A stretch of DNA of 64,000 nt from positions 20,939,754 to 21,003,753 of the forward strand of contig CAIIXF020000011.1 of assembly GCA_903813345.2 (NCBI GenBank). Direction: 5' to 3'. This document shows positions 26,901 through 34,300 of the stretch, in pieces (within the stretch, counting starts at the first letter, position 1; each line of letters opens with the position of its first letter). Both the position numbers and the translations under genes were made by a program. The DNA is from Owenia fusiformis. Lineage: Eukaryota; Annelida; Polychaeta; Sabellida; Oweniidae. The notes under the pieces were generated by a model. That model had not been told where the DNA came from. It saw only the letters and a list, made by a program, of their open reading frames with translations, and did not search any database.

Positions 26901-28525
26901 CATTTTTGTTCGATTCATTTTATAGAACTTCCTATAATGCCACTACAAAAAAAACTTACTGAGTATGTGAGATCTAGATTTATCTGATCATTCGCTGACA
27001 TCTGCTCTCTCTGACGTACCAACTGTCTCTCTTTGCGACCAGCTTCTTTTGCTTTCTCAAGAGCCTGCAAATGAATGCATGTTTTGAGAAAATGTGTGGC
27101 ATACAAAGATGATTGTCAGTCACAAAATATGATGTCTAGGTCTATAATGATATGTAACCATTTCTTGGTCCAAGTCCTAGATATGTGAATAATGCTAAAG
27201 TAAAGTGTGTAACTTACAAGTTGAAACTCTCTCCGATCATTTGCAAAACAGCTTTCTTCTATCAGCTCATTGACTTTCTTCTCAATTTGCTTGATCTTCT
27301 CTTCTGGGCTGAATTTATAAATCAGGAATACAATATAATACGATGCAATTCAATACAATAAAATAAGTACATGTTCTTGAGGCAATGGCACAAGATTTCA
27401 GCTTTCAAAGAACCTATATATATCTGAAAACAGATTCTCACGACTGTATTAATTTTTTCTAAAGCATCCTCGAATAAAAGAGTAATGCATTTGAGATAAG
27501 AAAATTGAGGTCGAGGTTTAACATTACAAATACACATACCTATCTTCAGGTTTAGTTTCCAGGGGTGGGGCTGGACCTTTTGACTGATTCATGGGGTCAA
27601 ACTGTGCCCCACTCCCTCTATAGCCAGCACCTTTTACTGCAGTCATAGGGCGTGCCTGCCCATCCTGGCCAACCTATGTGAAGAATATATGTGACATGTT
27701 ATAAAACAAATCTTCATTTACAAAATGTATTTTTCTCATTATTGGAAGTTAAGAAAACTTTTTATTATTCATGCATTCTGTCTTGTAACTTCAGGAAATC
27801 ATCAATTTATATACAGGATACAGGATTTGTAGGATTTAATTATTTTTCCAAGTGATCTCTGATGCAAAATTTGTAAACAAATACAACACAAGCAAAATAC
27901 AAATAGAATAATTGATATTGATTCAATGCATGTACTTATAACATCAACAACATACACATTGCTCATTAATATTAAATGACATATGATGTTAAAATCCTAC
28001 TTGAGCTCCTGTGATAGGACGTGCTCCCATGGAAGAAGGAGGCATGCGACCTTTACCCATTGTGCCCATCCTGGCTGCTGTAGGCTACAAAGAAGCGATG
28101 TTTAGACAGTTGTATATTTCTAACATTTTTAAAGCATACATTTTTTATATTTATTCATTTCATATTATTTTCTCTTTATAGTACTGGACATGCATATTTC
28201 TGATTATTATCATTCTGGTTGAAAAAAATATGTTACTCTAGAGTTAATCATTCATTGTTAGATATATTAAATGGAACTGTTACCATAAGTTGAACCAAAA
28301 GCACGATTTGGAATTTTACTTCTTAGCATAAATAATACCTAATGCATGTAATTGAGTAAATGGATAAAAACTCACAGGTGGACGTCGTCCGTGACTAGTT
28401 CTAACAGCATGTTGGAAGGCTGGGTCATTCTCTAAATCTCCTGTATCTAATGTAGCATTGTAATCATTGAATCCTCCATACAAATCATCCTCATCTTCAT
28501 TTGCCAAATGAACCTGATCCATCAT
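8683..28525 (-). CDS. IFT88: intraflagellar transport protein 88 (TPR protein)
   Basis: Core subunit of the IFT-B complex, which carries cargo along ciliary axonemes; needed for ciliogenesis. Exons in order: 28376-28525, 28001-28084, 27540-27673, 27218-27308, 26960-27064, 25313-25415, 24931-25045, 24347-24578, 24048-24118, 23686-23772, 23455-23554, 21094-21180, 20419-20605, 19880-19965, 13792-13965, 13432-13547, 13114-13232, 11825-11931, 11266-11338, microexons 9537-9566/9455-9484/9373-9402, 9186-9320, 8683-8807. Every junction phase closes: 856 residues with all microexons, 826 without, close to the vertebrate length of roughly 830. Conserved blocks include DEDDLYGGFNDYN at the N-terminus, FQHAVRTSHGRRPP, tandem TPRs over about residues 189-690 (QADRYNPAALVNRGN, EGDKSQAFQYHYD, RRSGNYQKALDTYK), and the acidic end EELGDDLLPE. 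The start is MMDQVHLA at 28525, matching the family N-terminus. Confidence 0.97.
9373..9566 (-). repeat. IFT88: tandem triplicated 30-nt microexon of IFT88 (82-bp unit)
   Basis: An 82-base unit is repeated so that acceptors CTGTTTAG/CTCTATAG and donors GTATTT flank three identical 30-base segments at 9537-9566, 9455-9484 and 9373-9402. Each is phase 1-1 and encodes ten residues (SGSTQPTPTD), so any number of copies keeps the frame. The acceptor before exon 9186-9320 has the same sequence, and that exon begins with the same seven bases (ATTCAGG). Exon use is inferred from splice sites and phase only. Confidence 0.8.
9941..10047. repeat. long imperfect palindrome in an IFT88 intron
   Basis: Arms of about 40 bases (TGATATCATTTTT... 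and its complement ending AAAATGATATCA) flank a 25-base spacer. They share the core GATATCAAATATCAACA. Could be a hairpin-forming satellite unit or a foldback element. No coding content. Confidence 0.7.
10451..10543. repeat. foldback repeat with purine/pyrimidine-rich arms
   Basis: TTCAAGACTGTGT at the left is mirrored by ACACAGTCTTGAA at the right. Between them a CT-rich stretch pairs imperfectly with GGGAAGTAGGGGAGGGG. Non-coding; probably a small inverted-repeat element. Confidence 0.55.
11027..11198. mobile_element. short TIR element (MITE-like) in IFT88 intron
   Basis: Imperfect inverted repeats of about 22 bases (CACACGGTCTTAACTTCAAC against CACGCGGTCCTAACTTTGAC on the other strand) bound a 170-base non-coding stretch. 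No clear target-site duplication was found. Confidence 0.5.
11541..11690. mobile_element. dispersed repeat, GGCCCGTAGCCAGGGGG family, copy 1
   Basis: Contains CAGGCCCGTAGCCAGGGGG and CAAATGTGAACACCCTGGAA, shared in inverted orientation with 19401-19625. Repeats with this start are widespread in invertebrate genomes (recalled, not searched). Boundaries are approximate. Confidence 0.55.
13114..25415 (-). CDS. IFT88: IFT88 exons 6-17, TPR array
   Basis: Exons 6-17 encode residues 189-680, tandem tetratricopeptide repeats that form the IFT-B binding superhelix. Typical TPR signatures are visible: YGEAINTYQVIV, GNIYFKQKQWQKSVKMY, IGIAFVKMNQYNDAITSFEHI, DYEKAKQFYKEAL, LGEIFDNEGDKSQAF, QFCEKAIQYFERA. 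The intron between exons 14 and 15 (13966-19879) is the longest in the gene because it holds a LINE and a GPCR gene. The acceptor of exon 6 is preceded by three tandem copies of itself. Confidence 0.95.
14193..17732 (-). mobile_element. non-LTR retrotransposon insertion (Jockey/CR1-like), 3.5 kb, 11-bp TSD
   Basis: A LINE inserted in the IFT88 intron, in the same orientation as IFT88. The 11-base sequence ACTACTTAAGT occurs at 14182-14192 and again at 17733-17743, exactly flanking the element, and reads as a target-site duplication. The element has one long ORF and a 3' untranslated region of about 175 bases containing a CAGGGCC/GGCCCTG stem and an A-rich tail. No separate ORF1 lies upstream, so it is 5' truncated or a single-ORF lineage. 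Confidence 0.85.
14369..17674 (-). CDS. LINE ORF2: endonuclease / reverse transcriptase polyprotein
   Basis: An uninterrupted frame of about 1,100 codons. AP endonuclease at about residues 20-245: catalytic LCETG (about 57), GDFNAR (166-171), SDH near 237. Reverse transcriptase at about 520-780: NYRPVTLLS, FLDIESAFDSVP, SVPQGSIIGP, YADD at 698-701. A CIC...H...C zinc-knuckle-like motif lies near the C-terminus, as in Jockey and CR1 elements. The frame has no ATG at its start: it runs open in the minus direction to a stop near 17740, so 17674 is only a conventional start (TTG). The N-terminus FDVKPNPGP resembles the 2A-like motif of some LINEs. No stops or frameshifts, so the insertion looks young. 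Confidence 0.92.
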   Translation of the reverse strand: MLLVAFDVKPNPGPFSQLENVNIMFTNINSLSADNGIRFENLKLFIKRENISIAGLCETGTDLDISKYNIDGFHILNDSLYNKSGRGIIIYVKDSIKFKVLDDLNANDTNCLWIEARIEQKNILFGTFYRSPSQNPITREHYLNCLSENLKKVSNSQKIDLVMFTGDFNARSKNWWADDVNSVEGNKLYDISVQHSYSQLIDEPTRCVRNSRSCIDLFFCDSPGYVLEASVKPPIGSDHCCLFGKLNICRHNEKLTSERIIWQYSDCNVFHLNRAISQYDWEQIMSCSDINEMVDNFTRAILSIFNTHIPNKVKIIRSKDLPWLTREVKSSINKRDKLYRKFKVEKNSVIYDQYKRQESVVKEVIEKAKKSYQDSVCNNLETHTSNNKFYWIAIKKLLGKKFCSDIPFLSFDNGIVAENSSENANFLLNQFLSKFHHDYDETQSPEIPLKTDMIFDKIEFTKGDINKLIQSLDVSKQGGPDGISNKMLKMCCDSIDQPLFDLFKIIIDKQVFPTCWKLGTVVPLYKNKGSKGDSKNYRPVTLLSNVSKLLERIIYNNMFKYVKDNNLMYQNQSGFLPGHSTEKQLLTIVDLIDNYIDKNHDVRGVFLDIESAFDSVPHFLLIKKLKSYGFSDTITQLLQSYLFNRRLQVKANGELSAISNEYFINSSVPQGSIIGPFCFLLYINDLHEVINHSQLYLYADDSSIFMPFNRKANIIEQNQHLQADLNNLWEWSQKWKLKFKPSKSQDMIFKGSRRCNLLYPPLYLGNEVINRTRTHKHLGVILDEHLNFEAHLQDIIKACNIMLNPLKVLKTKIRAKHLEKMYLSFILPNLEYGSILFEKSTKYNIMKLDQVHYRAALLVSGCIHGTSTVKVLKCLNWNTLSERRKEKRLRLMYDVRQKLVPTYVQKIFDSYQNKQHNINLRKSREYTIPKLTARSQKSPIINAIREWEAIPNYLKSAPSRVTFKTNLRKYSGTMKHLTTTNLDLTRKEEILLNRTRCDFIFTGHLFQHNFQGIDSPKCICGFKQQTTKHLIFKCPLLNVIREKLWGELRNMPEMNIFFTGCSIEQKLNILMYSRDGVSITCNSSILKHFTSFLCECIDIII
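18192..18199. promoter_or_regulatory. CRE-type palindrome upstream of the GPCR
   Basis: TGACGTCA, 169 bases before the GPCR start codon. It matches the CREB/ATF consensus. Function is inference; three other exact copies occur in the window (2265, 3276, 60661), so chance cannot be excluded. Confidence 0.35.
18368..19318 (+). CDS. intronless class A (rhodopsin-like) G protein-coupled receptor, orphan
   Basis: 316 residues in a single exon, with seven hydrophobic segments beginning near residues 26, 58, 98, 142, 188, 238 and 276. Class A hallmarks: GN in TM1 (36-38), SCVDMLAS with D67 (2.50), C97 and C172 for the extracellular disulfide, ERY at 123-125 in place of DRY, CWGP at 252-255 in TM6, NPIIY at 290-294 in TM7. 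One N-glycosylation sequon (NTT, 4-6). Intracellular loop 3 and the C-tail are short and basic. Probably a peptide or amine receptor; the ligand cannot be assigned. It sits inside an IFT88 intron on the opposite strand. Poly(A) signals follow at 19335 and 19349. The intact frame argues for a functional gene; the lack of introns may reflect retroposition. Confidence 0.9.
   Translation: MDWNTTTKTLINFKVSTLVTYEEKILYSVIATIGFIGNLFVIFIFFKSVKFRRKLNNMLIINQSCVDMLASLVILLTKIFYDMDWIKEEGLLANFFCSFWLSEYIPWALAAISTFNLEAITIERYISLIHPIFYRKHISRKLICRVIVLLWLIGFVHESYEIGSSVLTGRTCSLWTKWPSKQFLNVFGIYIFVVEFFMPISIMVYCYIRIVYMIHNGSKFKIGSSRREQQMSKSRNIVVRTLIFVSFGFFICWGPIIIYSLLKRLSIIADYSGTPFQITSCMAFVNCSINPIIYSFSHTLFRRELKKIFTKETVLQ
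19335..19354 (+). terminator. poly(A) signals of the GPCR gene
   Basis: Two AATAAA hexamers at 19335-19340 and 19349-19354, 17-31 bases after the stop codon, which is very close. They support an independent transcription unit with a short 3' end. Confidence 0.5.
19401..19625. mobile_element. dispersed repeat, GGCCCGTAGCCAGG family, copy 2
   Basis: Opposite orientation to 11541-11690, sharing the GTTCACATTTGAC and GGGCCTGA ends. Right end TACGGGCCTGA. Contains a G-rich run at about 19563-19581. Abuts the GPCR 3' region. Confidence 0.55.
20638..20807. mobile_element. short TIR element (CAGGGGTTTCA ends)
   Basis: CAGGGGTTTCACTAG at the left and CTAATGAAACCCCTG at the right are near-perfect inverted repeats. 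Internally ACAGGC/GCCTGT motifs pair. 170 bases, non-coding, in an IFT88 intron. The ends resemble hAT-type MITEs, but no clear 8-base duplication is visible. Confidence 0.65.
21181..23454. other. IFT88 intron without other recognisable content
   Basis: About 2.3 kb of AT-rich sequence. Short frames on both strands have no family resemblance. Nothing else seen. Confidence 0.5.
25416..25520 (-). repeat. IFT88: tandem copies of the IFT88 exon 6 splice acceptor
   Basis: Units of 28, 24 and 28 bases repeat the pyrimidine-rich tract and CTACAG|GTT of the true acceptor. Read on the minus strand, pseudo-acceptors lie 80, 52 and 28 bases upstream of the exon at 25415. None of these offsets is a multiple of three, so use of an upstream copy would break the frame. 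Confidence 0.8.
26231..26290. repeat. short tandem repeat (ATTTGCCTCACCCATTTAA type)
   Basis: About three degenerate copies of an 18-base unit in an IFT88 intron. Non-coding. Confidence 0.55.
26960..28525 (-). CDS. IFT88: IFT88 exons 1-5, N-terminal region
   Basis: Exons 28376-28525, 28001-28084, 27540-27673, 27218-27308 and 26960-27064 encode residues 1-188. They hold the acidic N-terminus, a low-complexity Arg/Gly/Pro stretch with the conserved ARPMTAVKGAG motif, then a helical segment (PEEKIKQIEKKVNELIEESC, AGRKERQLVRQREQ) that leads to INLDLTYS before the first TPR. Donors are GTGAGT, GTAGGA, GTATGT, GTAAGT and GTAAGT. Confidence 0.95.
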
Positions 28526-29396
28526 GTCAAGTCTGTTCATATACAAATACCAGCGTTTTCTTTAATGGATGTATATTTTGAAGTTCTAGCAATTTCTAGG
28601 TTATATGAATTAAATCTAAAATTAAATGTCTTTGTTTGTTGATATATTCCTTGGTCTTAGTGATAGATCCAGTTTAACTTGTTCAACTTTCTTCTCCCGT
28701 TAATAACTTTTTCCTGTAATCATAAAAAAATGCTAATTGAACATGTAATGATCCTATATCAATCAAGATGGGTAATATTGATCACTTTAGTGTCACACAA
28801 AGCAATGTCAGGACTCAGAAGTCATGGCAGGAGCAGGAGTGATATATTTTTTTTTTAACTTTAATATTTTTGTAATTTGTAGGAAAAAGTCAGTTTTAAC
28901 TTTTCTTGGTTATCAAATCAACTGAGGCCAAAAGTTAAGGTGAAATATACACTAAATTAATGAATATGACAAATAAAAACTTAGGTACAAACCAGGAGTC
29001 AAAAGAGTCACCACACATTCATTCAATAATGGTAAATGTATTTAGAACCGTTATATATTTGGTCACTATCTATAAACTGGCTGGGGTCCTAGGCTGAATA
29101 TTCAGATATCAGTATGTTCCGAGGCCAATCTGCCAAAGTTCAAAATGTTGCCATGCCAATCAATTTGTATAATATTGAAGGCGGCACATATCTTCCTTCT
29201 CATACCAGAAAGTGGGAAAACCAGATGATTGCCATAACTCAAAAGGCATATAAAGTGGGAAACAATAAACCTCAATCATCAAAAGTTGTCACAATGGGGT
29301 AATTTCTAAGTTTCATGTCTCAAACTCTCCAGAGCGGTAGAAAAATAATTCCCGTTCACTTTAAGTAGCACAATAAATGAATCCAAAGCTTCATAC

Positions 29397-29480
29397 CTGC
29401 AAATGACGGATCAATTCCTACCAAATCGAACGAATGTTTTCATGAATCGCCATGTTTGTGATCCAAGGAGGATTGACTCC
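29397..29480 (-). other. IFT88: candidate 5' leader exon of IFT88 with an 11-codon uORF
   Basis: A GTATG donor at 29392-29396 follows a non-coding stretch upstream of the first coding exon, whose acceptor (GAACAG) is at 28533-28538 with the start codon eight bases further on. The leader holds an ATG at 29453 in good context (AACATGGCG) that runs 11 codons to a TAG at 29418-29420. The 5' limit is approximate, and transcription is inferred. Confidence 0.5.
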
Positions 29481-29600
29481 AAGAATGCAACATCAGTTAA
29501 CATTATTTACTCGTGAGAGGTTTCAAAATGGCGGAACAGCATTTTGAAAGCTGGCAAGTGTCATGTTGCATTCTGGGAGCCAATCCTCGCTTGCGGCGTA
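29457..29600. promoter_or_regulatory. candidate IFT88 promoter with inverted repeat and YY1-like site
   Basis: An imperfect 25-base inverted repeat (GGATTGACTCCAAGAATGCA near 29468; complement near 29565) places two copies of a CTCCMARAATGCAACAT motif in opposite orientation. The right copy contains CCCAGAATGC, like the ZNF143/Staf core. AAAATGGCGG at 29525-29534 between them resembles a YY1 site. Together they suggest a housekeeping promoter just upstream of the IFT88 leader. Motif matches are from memory, not a scan. Confidence 0.35.
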
Positions 29601-29996
29601 ATCAGGCTTCGAAATCATCTCAACATTTGAAGAGTCTGCATTAACACACATTAACATGTGAATATACACTTCAAATTTTTAAGTTACTATTTGTCATTAT
29701 GGACACAAATTCCACTATATTTGGACTTACTAGGACGGAGAAAATAGAGCACTGAATAATACACTGAGGTAAGAATTTATTACATGTGCGACAGCATGTA
29801 TTTTTCATAGCAAGACTATAGTAATTCTTTATGTTCCCCACTGTAGTCTATTTGTGGCCATTCTCACCTCATACTTTAAAACATTAACATGTTAACATTT
29901 CAACATATGTTAAAAAGATACCTAACTAAACTGATCACCATTGAGGTTTAGATACGTGAATCCCCAGGATTAAGAATAGAGCCAATATTATTGAAT

Positions 29997-30547
29997 TCTA
30001 CGACCACTTTAATAGATTGTGGTCGTACGCGCGAACCGTTGGTCAGCCAATGATTTTACAAAGTTGGAGAAAATACTACGCATTGCACACCTAAATGACC
30101 TACCTCGATACATTCCTTAGTATTTTAGAATTCTTTTTATGTCATTGAATCGCCAATTGTATGGGTTTATCGGCAGAACGAAGAGGTTTTCGTTTTTGAT
30201 AGCAATAGGTTGCGTGTATTATTTAACTTCTTTTAATCGTCAAATTCCGCCATTTAGTTGTACATTCGGTCCCGGCATGCACCAGTCATAAGGGGAATCC
30301 CTCCCCGACGAGCTTACGTCATCTTGGAAAGTGCTTAATATTTCCGATTCAAAAACGAAAATCTCTTCGATCTGTCGATAAACCCATACAATTGGCGGTT
30401 CAACTACATAAAGAGGATTCATAAATACTCATGAATGTATCGAGGTGGGTCATTTAATTAAGCAATGCGTAGTATTTTCTCCAACTTTGTAAAAACATTG
30501 ACTGACCATTGATTCGCGTACCACAAACGTAGTGGGGTTCGTAGGAC
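29997..30547. mobile_element. long foldback (inverted-repeat) element between IFT88 and AFDN
   Basis: Two arms of about 200 bases at roughly 29997-30210 and 30340-30547 are imperfect reverse complements (shared cores TTACAAAGTTGGAGAAAATA, ACCTCGATACATTC, CGCCAATTGTATGGGTTTAT) around a spacer of about 130 bases. No coding capacity. Boundaries are approximate and no target-site duplication was identified. Confidence 0.75.
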
Positions 30548-31198
30548 GCGATAAGAGGCAATAGACATTTATGGCCTACCTCTATGATCAGTATGAGGAA
30601 TGATCTGTGGTGAACAATTCCAGCAATTATTTTTACAATTTTGGGTATACATATCTTGCTCAATGGGCGCAGTCAATTCTATGCACAGCTGCAACTGGCC
30701 TCATAAATGTCATAGCAACTCAACTGGAGTGAGAAAAATCTGAACTGAACAAACATTTTAGTGAAAATTTAGATGACATTGCAGCAGTTTTTGGAGTGAA
30801 ATACACAAATCTCTCCTGCAGTCTATATTCAAAGATATTAGAGTTTGGCTTAAGATCAAAAAAATATAACAATTACAGCTTAATAAATTAAAAATAAGCA
30901 TAAATACCTGGACTTCTTAAAAATTTACAAAATAAGTTTTGGTATGCATCCCACAATTCTCACTTCCGTTTAAAGATTGGTCATTTTCAATCACTTATCA
31001 AATGATCAAACATGTGCAAAGTACTTTGACCTCCTATGAGATACCCCGCAATTTAATCACATAATAGTTGCTATTTCATCCGTTTGTCGAATCTTTTTGT
31101 TTATTTGATTTTGAATGTCATGGTGAGAATAACATATCTAATTCTGATTTAATTTGAATGATCGGTAGATGACCTTTGACCCAAAGAATGCAGGTGCT

Positions 31199-31359
31199 TT
31201 GCGCATGCGTCATGACTTGGCTTCGCTGAAGGCCGTTGTGAACAAATTTTACTATTATTTCCGTGTTTTATCCAAGTTATCGTCAATGAAACTATACAAA
31301 ACTTGTTTTAAATGGATTTCTAATATCAACGAATTGGATTAATAAGACATATCTTCAGA
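31199..31359 (+). promoter_or_regulatory. AFDN: AFDN proximal promoter candidate with NRF1-like site
   Basis: TGCGCATGCGT at 31200-31210 matches the NRF1 palindrome and lies 150 bases before the AFDN start codon; no TATA box is seen. A more distant upstream leader exon cannot be excluded. Confidence 0.35.
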
Positions 31360-34300
31360 ATGACGGGTAAGGTGAGAGAGGAAGACTGGCAGAAGCTGAA
31401 CGAACAAATTCAAGAATGGAATGCGAACCGTTTGGATTTGTTCGAGTTGAGTCAGCCGAATCAGGTAATTTACCATTTATATCCGGCATGTTTAATAGCC
31501 CTTTATATCAAGCACTGTGTTTAGATATATGGAGCACCATATATGCACAGATTACCTCTATACTTTTCCAACGCTTGCCCCATTTTCATGCCAAGTGTTG
31601 ACCTACATATTCAATATGGCTGCCAAAATTTTGACACAGCTCTAATCAAAACAATGTGTTTCAAATTTATCAAGTAGGACCCTAGACGTTTTCCAGTACT
31701 TAGGCTATGGTCCTGGACGTATATGTTTACTTTTTCTGTATAATTACGATTTGGTAGTTAGGGGCACATCTTTTCACATTGAAATAACATACCTCATTAC
31801 ATTCTTGAACTCCTAAATTAATGCACGTCCTGATTTGGTTTCAAACCCAAATAAGTTTATCAGCAGAACGAGATATTTTAGTTTTAAGAATGGATTTAAA
31901 TATCATATCTACTATTTTTTCATGGCCTGAGTTCGTCGCTAACATGCTAAATATAGTTAGCTGACGTTTGGGAGTCTGACTTACCTTCTAAAGGTTAGAA
32001 CCCGAATCTTAATGAAACCATATCACCTTTATTGCGTCGATGATGATGCATAAACACAGCATTTGATAGAAATTAGTGTAAATGCTTTTCCGACTTTTTC
32101 ATTTTTCATCAATGTTGACTTCCGGGAAGGCGTGTTAGTTATCACGAAATAACGCATTGACCCTTGAACTTTACTTTGTTGATGTGTCAACCAAGCATGT
32201 CTGGTGTGAAAATTAAAAGAATACTAAGCAATGTTCTACATCCGCCAAGCTAAGTGAAGTAGCCAATATTTAAAATTACCAATTTCAAGTGAAGTACGCA
32301 ACGAACGAAACTGCGTGATCTGCACTCCCACTGTTGGTCTGAACGAAATGCTACTTACAAATATGAGCCATCTGCTGTATTAGTTGATTAATAGAGTAAG
32401 ACCTGTTGGTTGGTGATGCTTTATAATTTAGACCAAAACATTGGAGAACAAACGAACCTGTAAATCGTGAAAACAACGAACAAATATTCTGTTTTCACAT
32501 ATGTTCGGTAATTTTTCGTATTGAAACTTCCGGAACTTACAAGGAAATCATTCATTTTCACGGTCAATGATTTACCTCTTGGATGTTGTGGCAAATGCTC
32601 CATGGTTGACGGAACAAAGGTGATATGGTTTCATTAAGATTCGGGTTCTAACCTTTAGAAGGTAAGTCAGACTCCCAAACGTCAGCTAACTCTTATATTT
32701 AGCATGTTAGCGACGAACTCAGGCCATGAAAGAAATAGTAGTCAAGATAGTGATAGGCTGCAGTAGGGAATATTAACTATAGTGTTTTTTATCGAACCTA
32801 AAAAATAAGCTATCAAAGGAGTGCAATACAATATTATATGGAAAAATACATTTATATTTTAGATGCAAAACATAGAATATTTCAGATAAATTAGTGTTAT
32901 GTGCAGTTTAAACCTGTGTCCTCATATTCATATCCAGGAAATAAAAACTACATTGATGGAAAACATGTTCATAATGTCTCAAAGTAGCTAAAGTTATTCC
33001 TTCTTTTTGACATTCCCTGTTTTAAGAATTTTTTAAAAGCATCATCAGGAGTTTATTGTTTACTCTCATGTACTAGCTACATACCCAGCCAGAGCATTTG
33101 AAAATCAAGAACGAGCGATATAAGCATGTGTATCTCTGAAAATATGAAGTACATCTAGACCCAATTTGCTATGTTATGATCAATAATTTTCAATAAAAAG
33201 GCAGTTTTAGTGAACAATTCTCAGAAATATCTCTTTCTGAGTACTCAAGAGATAAATATTATTATTTTATTCACACAGTGGTATTATATAGACTAGACAG
33301 GGTATTTAAAATAAACTGCACTAATATAGTTATTTAAATAACTTGATGTAATCATTTAGTTGACTCACAGTATGTGATCATTATTTGCCTAGGGATAAAT
33401 AAGTTACTGACCAATTGTAGTTAGAATAGATAGGGTGGATATTGGTATAAACAATTTTGAGTAGTGATTCATTTGATAGCAAATTTTAATTTTTACTGTG
33501 AGCCTCATTAACCAAGATCTCAGTCCCTAAACAGTAATTTGAAAAAGGTGGGGGTATTAATAATCATAGGATTCTCAGTTTGTCCTCTCTCAATTTTGTC
33601 GTGTTTAAATAGAGTAGTTGCCACAACAACTTCAATGGTCTCCACAGGATTTTTTCTCAAGTGGGTGCAAAATTCTCATTTTTACAATGCAGACAAAAAT
33701 TGGTCAAAATATGCCTATTTACTTGTGATATTTCTTTTGTCAAGTGGGTGCAATAGGATTTTCAGGTGGGTACAAGTCTGTTATTAAAATCTCAGGTGGG
33801 TGCTGCCTGCTGGGGAGATCACTGAACCTAACTCTGTACTAATAACAATATATACCATCAATCTTTTATATTTATGTCTGGAAAGTATCAGCAGAATCAC
33901 AAAAGTAAACAAGCTACTTATACTTGTTCGTGATTGATGGAATGGCAGGCATGCCCTTATATACTGTAATTTGTATCGTTATTGTGAATTTGTTTAATAT
34001 TCAGAATCAGAATTGTTGTCTATTGAAGAATGTGTATTATTGATCAAAGTTACTTTTTTTGTTCTGGCATGCAACTCCTGTGTAAGACACTCCTGTTGCT
34101 TTTTGTGTTCTTAGTAAAAAAGGATTGGTTTCACATTCTTACTGTATCAGGATAAAAAAATTCCTACATATCTTGGATATGATATTGCTATCAGAGAGCA
34201 TGATAAGATGTATCACTGTTACTTTGGACCTGTATGGATCATTTTGTGTTTTTACCTTATTCTATTGAAAATGTAACTATTTTGTGATGGTATATTTAAT

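Noticed and set aside
29146-29160. RFX X-box (GTTGCCATGCCAAT) for the ciliary gene IFT88
   Set aside because: The second half site lacks the required YAAC, and the position is inside the first intron. Too weak to call.
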